In this document: piece after piece, positions 18,601 to 28,580 of the stretch | Layout of the letters: each line of letters begins with the position of its first letter | Numbering within the stretch: the first letter of the stretch is position 1 | From: Pedobacter schmidteae | Lineage (GTDB): Bacteria; Bacteroidota; Bacteroidia; Sphingobacteriales; Sphingobacteriaceae | DNA length: 64,000 nucleotides | Reading direction: 5' to 3' | Assembly (NCBI RefSeq): GCF_900564155.1 | Contig: NZ_LS999839.1 | Span: 248,001-312,000 of the forward strand | Made by a program: the position numbers and the translations under genes | Notes under the pieces: model-generated | Told to the model about the DNA's origin: nothing | Databases searched by the model: none | What the model saw: the letters and a program-made list of their open reading frames with translations, nothing else

Positions 18601-21243
18601 ATGATTTTGAATAAAACTTCATTTGTAGCTGTAGCGATTTTGATTTTTGGCCTGGGTGTAAAGGCACAAATCCCTAAGAAACTTCCTAAAAAAGAACCTG
18701 TTAAAAAGGTAAGTGCCGATTCTTTAAAAAAGAAAACGGCACAGGATACCACTAAAAAAAGCACTTTAAAAGATTATAAAACACTTTTAAAACAAGCAAA
18801 AACGATCAACGGGGTTTTTAAAGTACATCAGGTAGAAACCGACTATTACTTCGAAATTCCATTTAAATTAATGGATAAAGACTTTTTACTGGTCAACAAA
18901 CTATCCTCGGTCCCTTTGGCCATCAATGAGGCCGGCGTAAATAAAGGGATGAACTATGAAAACAAGGTCATTCGTTTTTATCCCAACCGACTGGCCAAAA
19001 CAGTATGGGTAAAAACCATCGTGCCACAGGTAGAATCGCCCGCAGGTGATGCCATTACCCAATCGGTAAAAGACAATTTTACAGGTTCGGTAATTGAACA
19101 GTTTAAAATTGAAGCTTACTCTCCCGATTCATCAGCAGTAGTGATCAAAGTAAATAAAGTATTTGACGGTACAGAAAAAAGCTTTAATGATGTATTTAAC
19201 GGCATAGGCCTGGGTACCAGCCCGAAGCCTTCCTTATCGGCCATTGAAAAAATTAAAGGTTTTCCGCAAAATCTGGTGATACGATCGTTGCTTAGCACTT
19301 CCGTAACTGAAGGGCAAAGCACCATAGCCATCAGTGTGGCTGTAACGACCAATTTATTATTGCTGCCCGAGAGGCCGATGAAACCCCGGTTTGCCGACAA
19401 CCGCGTAGGTTATTTCAGCACACCAAGATGGTATTTTTCGGATACGCAGCAAAAGCTGGAAACCAGACAGCTCATTACCAAATGGAACCTGGTACCGAAG
19501 CCGGCCGACCGCGCGCGTTATTTAAGAGGCGAACTGGTTGAACCCGAGAAACCGATTATTTATTACATAGACCCTGCTACACCAAGACAATGGGTACCTT
19601 ATATTGTGGACGGCATACACGATTGGCAAAAAGCTTTTGAAGCCGCAGGTTTTAAAAATGCCATTCAGGCGAAACTGGTTACCGACACGGCCGACTTTGA
19701 TGCCGACGATGTCCGTTATTCGGTAGTTACCTATGCGGCATCGCCAAAGTCCAATGCTATGGGCCCATCGGTGGTAGATCCCCGCTCGGGCGAAATCCTG
19801 GAATCGGATGTCATCTGGTGGCACAACGTCATGACCTCACTACAGTATTGGATGCGCGTGCAAACCGGTATTATTGATACAGACGCCAGAAAAAACAATT
19901 TTAGCGTAGAAAAAATGGGTCATGCCATCCGTTTTGTCTCCTCGCACGAAATTGGCCATACCTTGGGTCTAAAACACAACATGGGCTCATCATTTGCCTA
20001 TCCGGTAGATTCCCTGCGTTCGGCAAGTTATACAGCCAGGATGGGCGGCACCGCTCCTTCTATTATGGACTATGCACGTTTTAATTATGTTGCGCAGCCC
20101 GAAGACCAGGTAAAAAACATTACTCCACAAATTGGTGTATACGATAAATACGCCATTGCCTGGGGGTACCGCTGGCTGGATACACAAGATCCACGGAAGG
20201 AACTGGAAATTCAGAAAGGATGGATTGCCCAGCACCAGAATGATCCTTTGTACCACTATGGCGAACAACAGGAAAGCTTAAACGTGGTAGACCCAAGGGC
20301 ACAGTCGGAGGACCTGGGCGATAATGCCATGAAAGCAGGCGAATATGGCATGAAAAACCTGCGCAAACTGATCCCACAGATTAAGGATTGGGCTGCAGAA
20401 CCTGGCGATTCTTATTACCAGGCCGGTAAATTATATATGGCAGCTGTTTGGCAGTGGAATACTTATGCCGATCACGTAATGGCCAATATAGGTGGGTACT
20501 ATCTGGAAAACCCGGTAGCTGGCGATGGTAAAAAGGCTTATACACCGGTTCCGAAAGCCATACAGGAAGATGCTATGGCCTACCTGAAGAAAGAGATTTT
20601 TAACCTGCCCGACTGGTTGTTTAAACCCGAATTGTTAGACAATACCTTTGCCATTAAAGATACCCCGCTTGGCCCTTACGAGTACGGCCCTTATAATTTG
20701 AAACGTGAGCAACAGTATGGATTAATGTACAGCCTGGTTGGCGACGAACGTTTGCTAAGGCTATTGGAAATGGAGTCTATCCATGGAAAAGACAAAGTAT
20801 ATACGGTTTCGCAATTGCTGAAAGACATCAGAGAAACAGCATTTAAACAGACCATAAATGGCAAATCGCTAAGCCTGGCCGAACGCCAGACCGAGCAGAA
20901 CTACGTAGATGTTTTGATGGTAAGTGCCGATAAACTGATGGAAAAGGTCAATAAAAAAGCACTTCAGCCAGTTGGCACAACTTTAAAAAATAATTTACCT
21001 GAACTGTGCGACCTCACCCCACGCGCTTTTAGAGAAGACAGGCCAGCTTATACCAACGAGGCGCTGAAAAACGTATTTGTGAACTCCATGACCAGAACAT
21101 CGGATGTAGCTTCAGCTAAAAGAGGCGAACTGATGAAAATCCTGGCCTTGTTGGAGAAGAACAAAACAAAAGGCGACTACGAAACCCAAAACCATCATAT
21201 GGATCTCATTTTAAGAATCAGGCAAAGCTTAAAAATCAATTAA
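18601..21243 (+). CDS. Secreted zinc-dependent metalloprotease, metzincin-like (DUF5117/DUF5118 type)
   Basis: ATG at 18601 gives a signal peptide (MILNKTSFVAVAILIFGLGVKAQ-like); an in-frame ATG at 18544 would place the direct repeat inside the gene. The 880-residue product has a Lys-rich stretch after the signal peptide, a propeptide-like region (DUF5117/5118 in this family) and the zinc site HEIGHTLGLKH (His449, His453, His459; Glu450). A Met-turn follows as SIMDYARF (Met489). It is probably exported and degrades proteins or peptides. The gene leads an operon with susC (28 bp downstream) and susD, suggesting that peptides are the imported substrate, as for RagAB; that link is inference. Confidence 0.9.
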   Translation: MILNKTSFVAVAILIFGLGVKAQIPKKLPKKEPVKKVSADSLKKKTAQDTTKKSTLKDYKTLLKQAKTINGVFKVHQVETDYYFEIPFKLMDKDFLLVNKLSSVPLAINEAGVNKGMNYENKVIRFYPNRLAKTVWVKTIVPQVESPAGDAITQSVKDNFTGSVIEQFKIEAYSPDSSAVVIKVNKVFDGTEKSFNDVFNGIGLGTSPKPSLSAIEKIKGFPQNLVIRSLLSTSVTEGQSTIAISVAVTTNLLLLPERPMKPRFADNRVGYFSTPRWYFSDTQQKLETRQLITKWNLVPKPADRARYLRGELVEPEKPIIYYIDPATPRQWVPYIVDGIHDWQKAFEAAGFKNAIQAKLVTDTADFDADDVRYSVVTYAASPKSNAMGPSVVDPRSGEILESDVIWWHNVMTSLQYWMRVQTGIIDTDARKNNFSVEKMGHAIRFVSSHEIGHTLGLKHNMGSSFAYPVDSLRSASYTARMGGTAPSIMDYARFNYVAQPEDQVKNITPQIGVYDKYAIAWGYRWLDTQDPRKELEIQKGWIAQHQNDPLYHYGEQQESLNVVDPRAQSEDLGDNAMKAGEYGMKNLRKLIPQIKDWAAEPGDSYYQAGKLYMAAVWQWNTYADHVMANIGGYYLENPVAGDGKKAYTPVPKAIQEDAMAYLKKEIFNLPDWLFKPELLDNTFAIKDTPLGPYEYGPYNLKREQQYGLMYSLVGDERLLRLLEMESIHGKDKVYTVSQLLKDIRETAFKQTINGKSLSLAERQTEQNYVDVLMVSADKLMEKVNKKALQPVGTTLKNNLPELCDLTPRAFREDRPAYTNEALKNVFVNSMTRTSDVASAKRGELMKILALLEKNKTKGDYETQNHHMDLILRIRQSLKIN

Positions 21244-21271
21244 ACCATTAACTATCAATAAATTTGCAAAA

Positions 21272-24200
21272 ATGAATAAATTTTTACTACTTCTTTTACT
21301 GCTGGGTACAGCCTTTACCGGTTATACCCAGGAGCAAACCACAGTGACCGGACAGGTGCTGTCGGCCGAAGACGGAAAACCAATACCGGGAGCATCGGTC
21401 TTTGTAGATAAATCAGGCATTGGCGAACAGTCGAGCCCTGGTGTAATTCAAAATTCAGTAATTGGTGCCATGACCGACGCCAATGGTCATTTCAGCTTAA
21501 AAGTTCCGGCCGGAACAACTTATTTAAAAGTAAGCTATCTGGGCTATACCAGTACACTGGTAGACATCAGGAACAAAACCAAAGTTACAGTTAGCCTGAA
21601 AAATGACGATAACGTACTAAGCGAGGTCATTGTAAACGGATATACTGACATCTCCAAGCGTAAAAACACTACATCTATTGCGAAAGTAGAATACGAAAAC
21701 ATTCGCCAGAATGGTGTTGCCGGAGTAGATCAGATGCTGGAAGGACAGATTGCCGGCGTATCAGTAGGTACTTTAAACGGCGGCCCCGGTGCAGCACCAA
21801 AAATTAAAATCCGTGGTACAGTTTCCTTAAATGGAACACAAGATCCGCTATGGGTATTGGACGGCCTTCCTTTGGAAGGAACCAATCTGCCCAACAACAT
21901 TACCGACAAAGACAATATAGATCAGCTGCGTAATTTGCCAATTGCAGGCTTAAACCCTGATGATATTGCCGACATTACCATCCTTAAGGATGCTGCTGCT
22001 ACCGCTATTTATGGAGCCAGAGCCGCAAATGGAGTAATTGTCATTACCACTAAGAAGGGTAAAAAAGGCCCGATGGCGGTCAATTTTACCGCCAATACTT
22101 TTATTACTGAACGTCCCGACCTGTCGAAACTTAACCTGATGAACTCCAATCAAAAGGTAGATTTTGAATTGGGTATGGCATCAAGACCAGATCTTATTTA
22201 CAGAGATAATCAGGGTTCGGTAGCCAGAATTTTAAACAAAAGCGGCGAGCTGAACAATTACCGTACAGGTGGTTTTGCAGGCTTAACACAAGCTACTCAG
22301 GATGCCATCAACGCATTAAGAGGCAACAATACCAATTGGGGCAAAGAATTGTATCAGGCAGCAGTTAACCAACAGTATGGATTAAGCCTTTCGGGCGGTA
22401 ACGACCAGGCCAACTATTACTTCTCCTCTGGTTATTATAACGAAAAAGGTACCACCATCGGCACCGGAATGGAACGTTATAACATTACTTTGAAGACTGA
22501 TTTTAACATCTCTCAGAAACTGAAAGCTGGTGTTGCCGTATTTGGGGCAAAAACAAAACGTAAAAACTACCTGGTTGATCCAGATGGATATACCAATGTA
22601 AGCACTTACTCCAGAAATGTAAACCCATACCAAACCATCAGAGATGCCAATGGCAATTATGCTTATGATTTAGACATTTTGGGTACGGTTAACGGCGATG
22701 TTTACCTGCCTTACAACTTTTTGGAGGAACGTGCAAATACACGTTATACCCTGGACAATAAGAGTGTAAAAACGATTATGGACCTGAGCTATGAGATCAA
22801 CAAAAACCTGAACATACGCACGGAGTTTGGTTTGCAGTTTGAAGATACAGGTGTAGAAAAATATGCGGGACAGGAAAGTTACAACACCCGTAAATTGAGA
22901 CAAGCGAGCAGTTACTTTAACTCAAGTCTGGGTAAAACGGATTATTTTTTACCTGCAGGAGGTGTAATTACCAATCAGGGGACTAGTTTTTTCCAATACA
23001 ACTGGAAATCGATTTTGGAATACAAAAAGGTTTTCAATGAAAAACATGAGGTTGAAGCCCTTGCCGGATCGGAGCTCAGAAGAACATACAATGAAGATAT
23101 CATTACCAGGGGATTTGGTTTTAATGAACGTACACTGACCAACCAGAATATTGTATTCCCTAATGCCGACTTTGCTGCCAATAACAGGTTCCGTGCTTAT
23201 GAGAAATTAAAACTGGAAAATGCCTATGCTTCATTTTACGGAACATTGTCGTATACATACAACAGGAAATATACCTTGTACGGAAGTATCCGCTACGATG
23301 GGTCAGATTTGTTCGGTGTAGATCCAAAATACAGGTACCTACCTATATACTCTGTTTCAGGGGCCTGGAATGCCAAAGAAGAACAGTTTATTAAAGACAT
23401 CAACTGGATTTCGAACTTACGCCTGCGTAGTTCATATGGTATCCAGGGTAATATTGACAAAAACACTTCGCCATTTGTAGTTGGCCGCTACGGTACCTCC
23501 AACATTCTGCCTGGTGGAAACCAGCCTATAATTTCGGTTGAAAACCCACCTAATAATAAGTTACGTTGGGAAAAAACAACAACTTTTAACGCTGGTTTAG
23601 ACCTGGGCTTATTTAACAATGTTGTACAGGTGACCTTTGATTATTACAACCGCGACAGTAAAGATTTGATTGGTACCCAGGCATTGCAACTGGAAAACGG
23701 TTTCGACTTTACCAATGCCAACTTTGCAAAAGTAAACAACAAAGGTTTGGAGCTGAGTATTTCGACCAGAAACATTCGCACCAATGATTTCCAATGGTCA
23801 ACCGACTTCAACATCGCCAAAAACAAGAGTAAAGTAATTCAGGAAAAAGTTCGCCCAAATCAGCTGACCCCATCAAGAGAAGGTTACCCTGTGGGTGCAG
23901 TATTTGTGTTAAAAACTGCCGGCCTGGATGCCAATGGAATTCCACAATTTATGAAAGATGGTCAGGTGCTTTCGCTGGAGAAATTTTATAACCTGTATGA
24001 TCCATGGGCGGATTTCTTCCCTGGCGAGCTGACCAATACGGCCTTGAGCAATGAGGAATTCAGAAACCTGTTTACTTATGCCGGCGACCGCGATCCTAAA
24101 TTTAGCGGAGGTATTACCAATCGTTTCCGTTATGGCAATTTTGATTTTGCTGCCACAGCGATCTTCAACCTTGGCCAAACCGTTGTAGCCACACCACCAT

Positions 24201-24622
24201 ACAATCCGGCACAGGTAGACAGGGGCAGAAATTACTCGACCAATATCACGAATGTATGGTCGCCAGCCAATACGGGCAGTACCTTACCCGGAATTTTTGG
24301 TAAAGACAGTTTTGATGGCGAAAGGTATATGGCTTATAACTGGCTCACCGGCTTTGATGCCAGCCGTTCTTACAACAACCTGGACCTTTTTGCAAAAAAG
24401 ATGAGTTATATGCGCATCAGCAGCTTGCGCATGGGTTATACCCTGCCAACTGCCATCTCAGGAAAAGTTAAAGCAAACACTTTAAGAATAAGCGTTGAAG
24501 CCAGAAACCCATTTGTGATCAGTACCGGTTATAAAGGATACTTTGATCCGGAAACTTATGGAAACATCTATGCTCAGCCCATTTCAAGAAGCATATCTAT
24601 TGGTTTAAATGCCACTTTTTAA
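21272..24622 (+). CDS. SusC/RagA-family TonB-dependent outer-membrane receptor
   Basis: The 1116-residue receptor has a signal peptide (cleavage near TGYTQ), a carboxypeptidase-regulatory-like domain (about 24-115, TTVTGQVLSAEDGKPIPGAS), a plug domain (SEVIVNGYTDISKR; WVLDGLPLE; AATAIYGARAANGVIVITTK) and a full 22-strand-type barrel. The C-terminus is SRSISIGLNATF with a terminal Phe. Unlike the cassette 2 SusC it lacks an STN domain, which fits regulation by the nearby LytS/LytTR pair rather than by sigma/FecR. The metalloprotease gene is 28 bp upstream and susD 11 bp downstream. Intact throughout. Confidence 0.95.
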   Translation: MNKFLLLLLLLGTAFTGYTQEQTTVTGQVLSAEDGKPIPGASVFVDKSGIGEQSSPGVIQNSVIGAMTDANGHFSLKVPAGTTYLKVSYLGYTSTLVDIRNKTKVTVSLKNDDNVLSEVIVNGYTDISKRKNTTSIAKVEYENIRQNGVAGVDQMLEGQIAGVSVGTLNGGPGAAPKIKIRGTVSLNGTQDPLWVLDGLPLEGTNLPNNITDKDNIDQLRNLPIAGLNPDDIADITILKDAAATAIYGARAANGVIVITTKKGKKGPMAVNFTANTFITERPDLSKLNLMNSNQKVDFELGMASRPDLIYRDNQGSVARILNKSGELNNYRTGGFAGLTQATQDAINALRGNNTNWGKELYQAAVNQQYGLSLSGGNDQANYYFSSGYYNEKGTTIGTGMERYNITLKTDFNISQKLKAGVAVFGAKTKRKNYLVDPDGYTNVSTYSRNVNPYQTIRDANGNYAYDLDILGTVNGDVYLPYNFLEERANTRYTLDNKSVKTIMDLSYEINKNLNIRTEFGLQFEDTGVEKYAGQESYNTRKLRQASSYFNSSLGKTDYFLPAGGVITNQGTSFFQYNWKSILEYKKVFNEKHEVEALAGSELRRTYNEDIITRGFGFNERTLTNQNIVFPNADFAANNRFRAYEKLKLENAYASFYGTLSYTYNRKYTLYGSIRYDGSDLFGVDPKYRYLPIYSVSGAWNAKEEQFIKDINWISNLRLRSSYGIQGNIDKNTSPFVVGRYGTSNILPGGNQPIISVENPPNNKLRWEKTTTFNAGLDLGLFNNVVQVTFDYYNRDSKDLIGTQALQLENGFDFTNANFAKVNNKGLELSISTRNIRTNDFQWSTDFNIAKNKSKVIQEKVRPNQLTPSREGYPVGAVFVLKTAGLDANGIPQFMKDGQVLSLEKFYNLYDPWADFFPGELTNTALSNEEFRNLFTYAGDRDPKFSGGITNRFRYGNFDFAATAIFNLGQTVVATPPYNPAQVDRGRNYSTNITNVWSPANTGSTLPGIFGKDSFDGERYMAYNWLTGFDASRSYNNLDLFAKKMSYMRISSLRMGYTLPTAISGKVKANTLRISVEARNPFVISTGYKGYFDPETYGNIYAQPISRSISIGLNATF

Positions 24623-24633
24623 TCAACAATCAG

Positions 24634-25959
24634 ATGAACAAGATTTTAAAATTATCTGCTGTATTGATGCTAATCTTATCAGTAAGCAGCTGTAAAAAAT
24701 ACCTCGATATAGAACCTGTAGGCAGAGTAATACCCACTACTGCGGAAGATTTCAGGGCATTATTAAACGCAGGATATTCCGGCTTCTCGCAACATAAATC
24801 ATTATTGGCCCTTCGTACAGACGAGTTGGTGCTAAACGAATTTAGTGACGATTTCCCTACCTATCGCGATCTGTATAAATGGAATGATGCCAACCCTGAT
24901 GCCTTAACCTCTCAGTTTCCTTACATCACCTTTTACAGAAGTATATTTAATGCCAATACCGTTATTTCTGATGTAGAGAACAGGGCCGGAAAAACTACAG
25001 AAACCGCACAGCTTAAAGGTGAGGCTTATTTATTACGCGCCTACAACCATTTTGAACTGTTAAATATGTACGCCAAGCCCTACGATAAAAATACGGCAGC
25101 AACAGATCGTGGAGTTCCACAATCGTTGGTAGTAGATTTGGAACATGTGTACACGCCTGCTACCATAGCCGTAGTATACGACCAGATATTGGCTGACATT
25201 GCAGAGGGACAAAAACTATTGAATACAAAAAACTTTGAAGCCGGTAAAAATTACCGCTTTACTACCCGTGCTGCTTTTGCTTTATTGGCCAGGGTACGCC
25301 AATTTAGAGGTGAATATGCTGAGGCCTTAAAAGCCAGTCAGGATGCACTCGCCTTAGACAACCAACTGGAAGATTTAAATGCTACTCCTTCGGTACTTCC
25401 AAATAACTACTTATCTAAAGAAAACATCATGTCAATGGAATCTCCGCTGAACAACAGTGTAAGCAGAATAGGTAGAATTTCGCCACATCTGCTGGGCCTA
25501 TATAATCAGACAGGTGATCTGCGTTTCGCTAAATATTTTACCAAATCGGGGAGCAACTATGTTTCGGCCAAAAGTGCTACCGATGCAACAAAGATTTCGT
25601 TCCGCAATGGAGAACTATATCTTATACAGGCAGAAGCTGCCCTGCAAACCAACAATCAACCGCTGGCCTTACAGAGTTTACTAGCCCTGAAAGCAAAACG
25701 GTTAACACCTGCTTACTATACCACGGAAGCAACCAGAATAACTGCATTGGATAAAGCTGGTCTTTTACAGGAAATTTTGGCAGAAAGAGAACGCGAACTG
25801 GCCCTGGAAGGTCACCGTTGGTATGATTTAAGACGTTACGGACAACCCGAGCTGAAACATACTGTTGAAGGTACCATATACACTTTAACCAAGAACGATC
25901 CAAGATACACCATTCGCTTTCCAAAAGATGCGGTTGACAACAATCCGAATTTAAAATAG
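24634..25959 (+). CDS. SusD/RagB-family lipoprotein of the metalloprotease operon
   Basis: The 441-residue lipoprotein has a signal peptide ending in SVSSC (Cys20) followed by KKYLDIEPVGRV, a typical SusD mature start. The N-terminal TPR-like part includes GEAYLLRAYNHFELLNMYAKPY, and the C-terminal block is LAERERELALEGHRWYDLRRYG. It forms the lid of the SusC encoded 11 bp upstream and ends the operon; a strong terminator follows 25 bp later. At 441 residues it is at the short end of the family. Confidence 0.95.
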   Translation: MNKILKLSAVLMLILSVSSCKKYLDIEPVGRVIPTTAEDFRALLNAGYSGFSQHKSLLALRTDELVLNEFSDDFPTYRDLYKWNDANPDALTSQFPYITFYRSIFNANTVISDVENRAGKTTETAQLKGEAYLLRAYNHFELLNMYAKPYDKNTAATDRGVPQSLVVDLEHVYTPATIAVVYDQILADIAEGQKLLNTKNFEAGKNYRFTTRAAFALLARVRQFRGEYAEALKASQDALALDNQLEDLNATPSVLPNNYLSKENIMSMESPLNNSVSRIGRISPHLLGLYNQTGDLRFAKYFTKSGSNYVSAKSATDATKISFRNGELYLIQAEAALQTNNQPLALQSLLALKAKRLTPAYYTTEATRITALDKAGLLQEILAERERELALEGHRWYDLRRYGQPELKHTVEGTIYTLTKNDPRYTIRFPKDAVDNNPNLK

Positions 25960-25984
25960 CCTGTTCAAAGGGTACAAATACTTC

Positions 25985-26024
25985 AACTCCGGTCTGTCTT
26001 TTTTCAGACCGGAGTTTTTTTTTT
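25985..26024 (+). terminator. Rho-independent terminator after susD
   Basis: AACTCCGGTCTG (25985-25996) pairs with CAGACCGGAGTT (26005-26016) over an 8-base loop, followed by eight or more T. It separates the protease-susCD operon from the response-regulator gene, which must therefore rely on its own promoter or read-through. Confidence 0.93.
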
Positions 26025-26049
26025 ACTTTTACGCTCTAGCATAAAAGCA

Positions 26050-26805
26050 ATGAGGGTATTAATTATTGAGGATGAAGAACTTGCGGCAGACACGCTGCAA
26101 AATATCCTTATGGACATTAATCCCAATATACAGGTGCTGGCCATTCTGGGAACGGTTGAAGCCGCTGTAAGCTGGCTAAAAAAGAATAATGCCGATCTGT
26201 TGTTTATGGACATCCATCTGGGTGATGGCGAAAGTTTCCAGATTTTTCAGCAGGTAGCGGTAGACAGCCCCGTAATTTTTACTACAGCTTACGACCAGTA
26301 TACCTTAAAGGCTTTTAAAAACCAGGGAATAGACTATCTGTTGAAACCTTTTGATGAAGAAGATGTGCGCGGTGCATTGGCCAAACTCAATTCCATTCGT
26401 AAGGCATCCGAATTGCCACTACAGCAAGTCCTGACAAAAGAGCATACTCCAACCAGCAAACTGCGTAACCGCTTTATGGTAAAAATGGGCCAGCTCATCA
26501 AAACCGTGCAATCGGACGATGTAGCCTATTTTATGGCCGAAGACAAATACCTGTTCCTGGTGACCAAAGACCAGCAGAACTACATCATCGAAGAAACCAT
26601 TAGTAGCCTGGAACCGCAACTGGACCATTCCGATTTTTTCCGTATCAACAGAAAATTCATCATCAATATCAGCGCCATCAAAGAGATGTATAAGCTATCC
26701 AGAAACCGGGTAAGGGTGGTACTAAACCCCGCTCCTGCCCATGGCATTGAAGTGATTGTAAGTGAGGAACGTGCCGAAGCCTTTAAAAACTGGCTGGACC
26801 AATAA
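26050..26805 (+). CDS. LytTR-family response regulator
   Basis: The 251-residue protein has an N-terminal receiver domain with acidic pair Asp8/Glu9, phospho-acceptor Asp54 (LLFMDIHLGDG), Thr79 and Lys99 (YLLKPFD). A C-terminal LytTR DNA-binding domain spans about 145-251 (FRINRKFIINISAIKEMY). The likely cognate kinase is the LytS-type protein at 16895-18478, although three genes lie between. The regulator sits 25 bp past the operon terminator. Its stop is two bases from that of the convergent ABC-transporter gene, across a palindromic AATAAGCTTATT. Confidence 0.93.
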   Translation: MRVLIIEDEELAADTLQNILMDINPNIQVLAILGTVEAAVSWLKKNNADLLFMDIHLGDGESFQIFQQVAVDSPVIFTTAYDQYTLKAFKNQGIDYLLKPFDEEDVRGALAKLNSIRKASELPLQQVLTKEHTPTSKLRNRFMVKMGQLIKTVQSDDVAYFMAEDKYLFLVTKDQQNYIIEETISSLEPQLDHSDFFRINRKFIINISAIKEMYKLSRNRVRVVLNPAPAHGIEVIVSEERAEAFKNWLDQ

Positions 26806-26807
26806 GC

Positions 26808-28577
26808 TTATTTCTCGACTCCGGCGGAGCTGAATTGCAAATCGTACAATTTCTTGTAATAACCATTCAATTTCAGCAATTGCTGATGTGTACCCATTTC
26901 TTTGATCTCCCCTTTATCCAATACCAGGATCTGATCGGCCTTTTGTATGGTAGACAAGCGGTGGGCAATTACAATAGATGTCCGGCCTTGCATCAGGTTT
27001 TCAATAGCCCTTTGAATCAGCATCTCGGTTTCCGTATCTACAGAAGAGGTCGCTTCATCCAGTACCAAAATTGACGGATTATACACCAGCGCACGAATAA
27101 AAGAAATCAGCTGCGCTTGTCCGGCCGATAAAGTTGCCCCCCTTTCCATCACATTGTATTGATACCCCCCAGGCAGGCGTTCAATAAAATCATGTGCCCC
27201 TACTTTTTTAGCGGCATCTACCACTTCTTCCATGGCAATAGCCGGGTTGTTGAGCGTGATGTTGTTAAATATCGTATCCGAAAACAGGAATACATCCTGC
27301 AACACCGTAGCAATATTACTACGCAGGTAACTGAGTTCATAATCCTCAATTTTAACCCCGTCTACTTTGATCTCCCCCTTCTGAATTTCATAAAAGCGGT
27401 TCAGGATGTTAATAGTGGAAGATTTGCCGGCCCCAGTAGCACCAACAAGCGCAATGGTTTTGCCTGCAGGTACCTGGAAGGAAATGTTTTTCAGCACATA
27501 GTTCTCGTCGTTGTAAGCAAACCATACCTGATCAAAAGATATCGCTCCACGCATTTTTTCAGGAACAAATGAGCCTTTGTTTTCGGTAATCTCGTCTGTA
27601 TCCAATACTTTAAATACCCTCTCGGCCCCTACCATCCCCATTTGCAGGGTATTGAATTTATCAGCCAGCTCGCGGATAGGCCTGAACAGCATATTGATGT
27701 ACAGTATAAATTCGGCAATGGTACCCGGTGTTACATCCAAAGGTTTGGCCAGAATACTGCGCGAGCCATACCACACCAACAAGCCCAGCGACATAGCCGA
27801 AATGATCTCGACCACTGGAAAGAAAATAGAATAGTACCAGTTGGACCGGATATTGGCATCGCGATAGCGGGCGTTGATCTTTACAAACTTTTTATACTCC
27901 TGTTCCTCGCGCGCAAAATATTGAATGATAGAAACGCCGGATATGTGCTCCTGCAGGTAGGTATTTAAATTGGATACCTCGGTTCTGATTTCCTGAAAAG
28001 CCGATTTAATGGCTTTCTGAAAAATAGAGGTGGCCAGAATCAGCAGCGGCATAGGCAGCAATACCACCAGGGTAAGCGCCCAGTCTTTATACACCATCAC
28101 CCCGATGATCACAATCACCATCAGGATATCGCCAATAATCACAATCAGTCCCTCGGAAAAAATCTCGGCAATGGTTTCCAGATCTGATACCGTACGGGTA
28201 ATGAGCTGCCCGATGGGTGTGTTGTCAAAGTACTTTAACCGCAGCTTTGTAATGTGATTAAATACGTTGATCCTTAAATCGCGTATGGCCGACTGCCCCA
28301 ATGTATTGGTGAGCAAGGTATGACTAAACTGAATACCCGCCTGCAAAACCAACAATACCAGCATCAGTATGGTCATGGTCAGCAGCCCATTGTAATGTCC
28401 TTTCATGATGTAGTTATCCAGTGTATGCTGAATAAGAAACGGCCTGGCCGGTGCTATTAAGGCCAGCAATATGGTTAAAATGATAGACAGAATAAAGATT
28501 TTACGATAAGGCTTCACATATTGAAATACTCTTTTCAATAAGCTCACATTAAACGCATCACCTGTTATTTTTGACAT
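26808..28577 (-). CDS. ABC exporter, fused permease/ATPase (MsbA-like)
   Basis: The 589-residue half-transporter has an N-terminal membrane domain of six predicted helices (about 25-310) and a nucleotide-binding domain. The latter shows Walker A GATGAGKSST, signature LSAGQAQL (a variant of LSGGQ), Walker B ILVLDEATSSVD and H-loop IVIAHRLST. Members export lipids, lipid A precursors, peptides or drugs as homodimers or heterodimers. It is 3 bp downstream of truA on the same strand, so probably co-transcribed. Substrate is not deducible; MsbA-like is a family label, not proof of lipid flipping. Confidence 0.9.
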   Translation of the reverse strand: MSKITGDAFNVSLLKRVFQYVKPYRKIFILSIILTILLALIAPARPFLIQHTLDNYIMKGHYNGLLTMTILMLVLLVLQAGIQFSHTLLTNTLGQSAIRDLRINVFNHITKLRLKYFDNTPIGQLITRTVSDLETIAEIFSEGLIVIIGDILMVIVIIGVMVYKDWALTLVVLLPMPLLILATSIFQKAIKSAFQEIRTEVSNLNTYLQEHISGVSIIQYFAREEQEYKKFVKINARYRDANIRSNWYYSIFFPVVEIISAMSLGLLVWYGSRSILAKPLDVTPGTIAEFILYINMLFRPIRELADKFNTLQMGMVGAERVFKVLDTDEITENKGSFVPEKMRGAISFDQVWFAYNDENYVLKNISFQVPAGKTIALVGATGAGKSSTINILNRFYEIQKGEIKVDGVKIEDYELSYLRSNIATVLQDVFLFSDTIFNNITLNNPAIAMEEVVDAAKKVGAHDFIERLPGGYQYNVMERGATLSAGQAQLISFIRALVYNPSILVLDEATSSVDTETEMLIQRAIENLMQGRTSIVIAHRLSTIQKADQILVLDKGEIKEMGTHQQLLKLNGYYKKLYDLQFSSAGVEK

Positions 28578-28580
28578 ATT

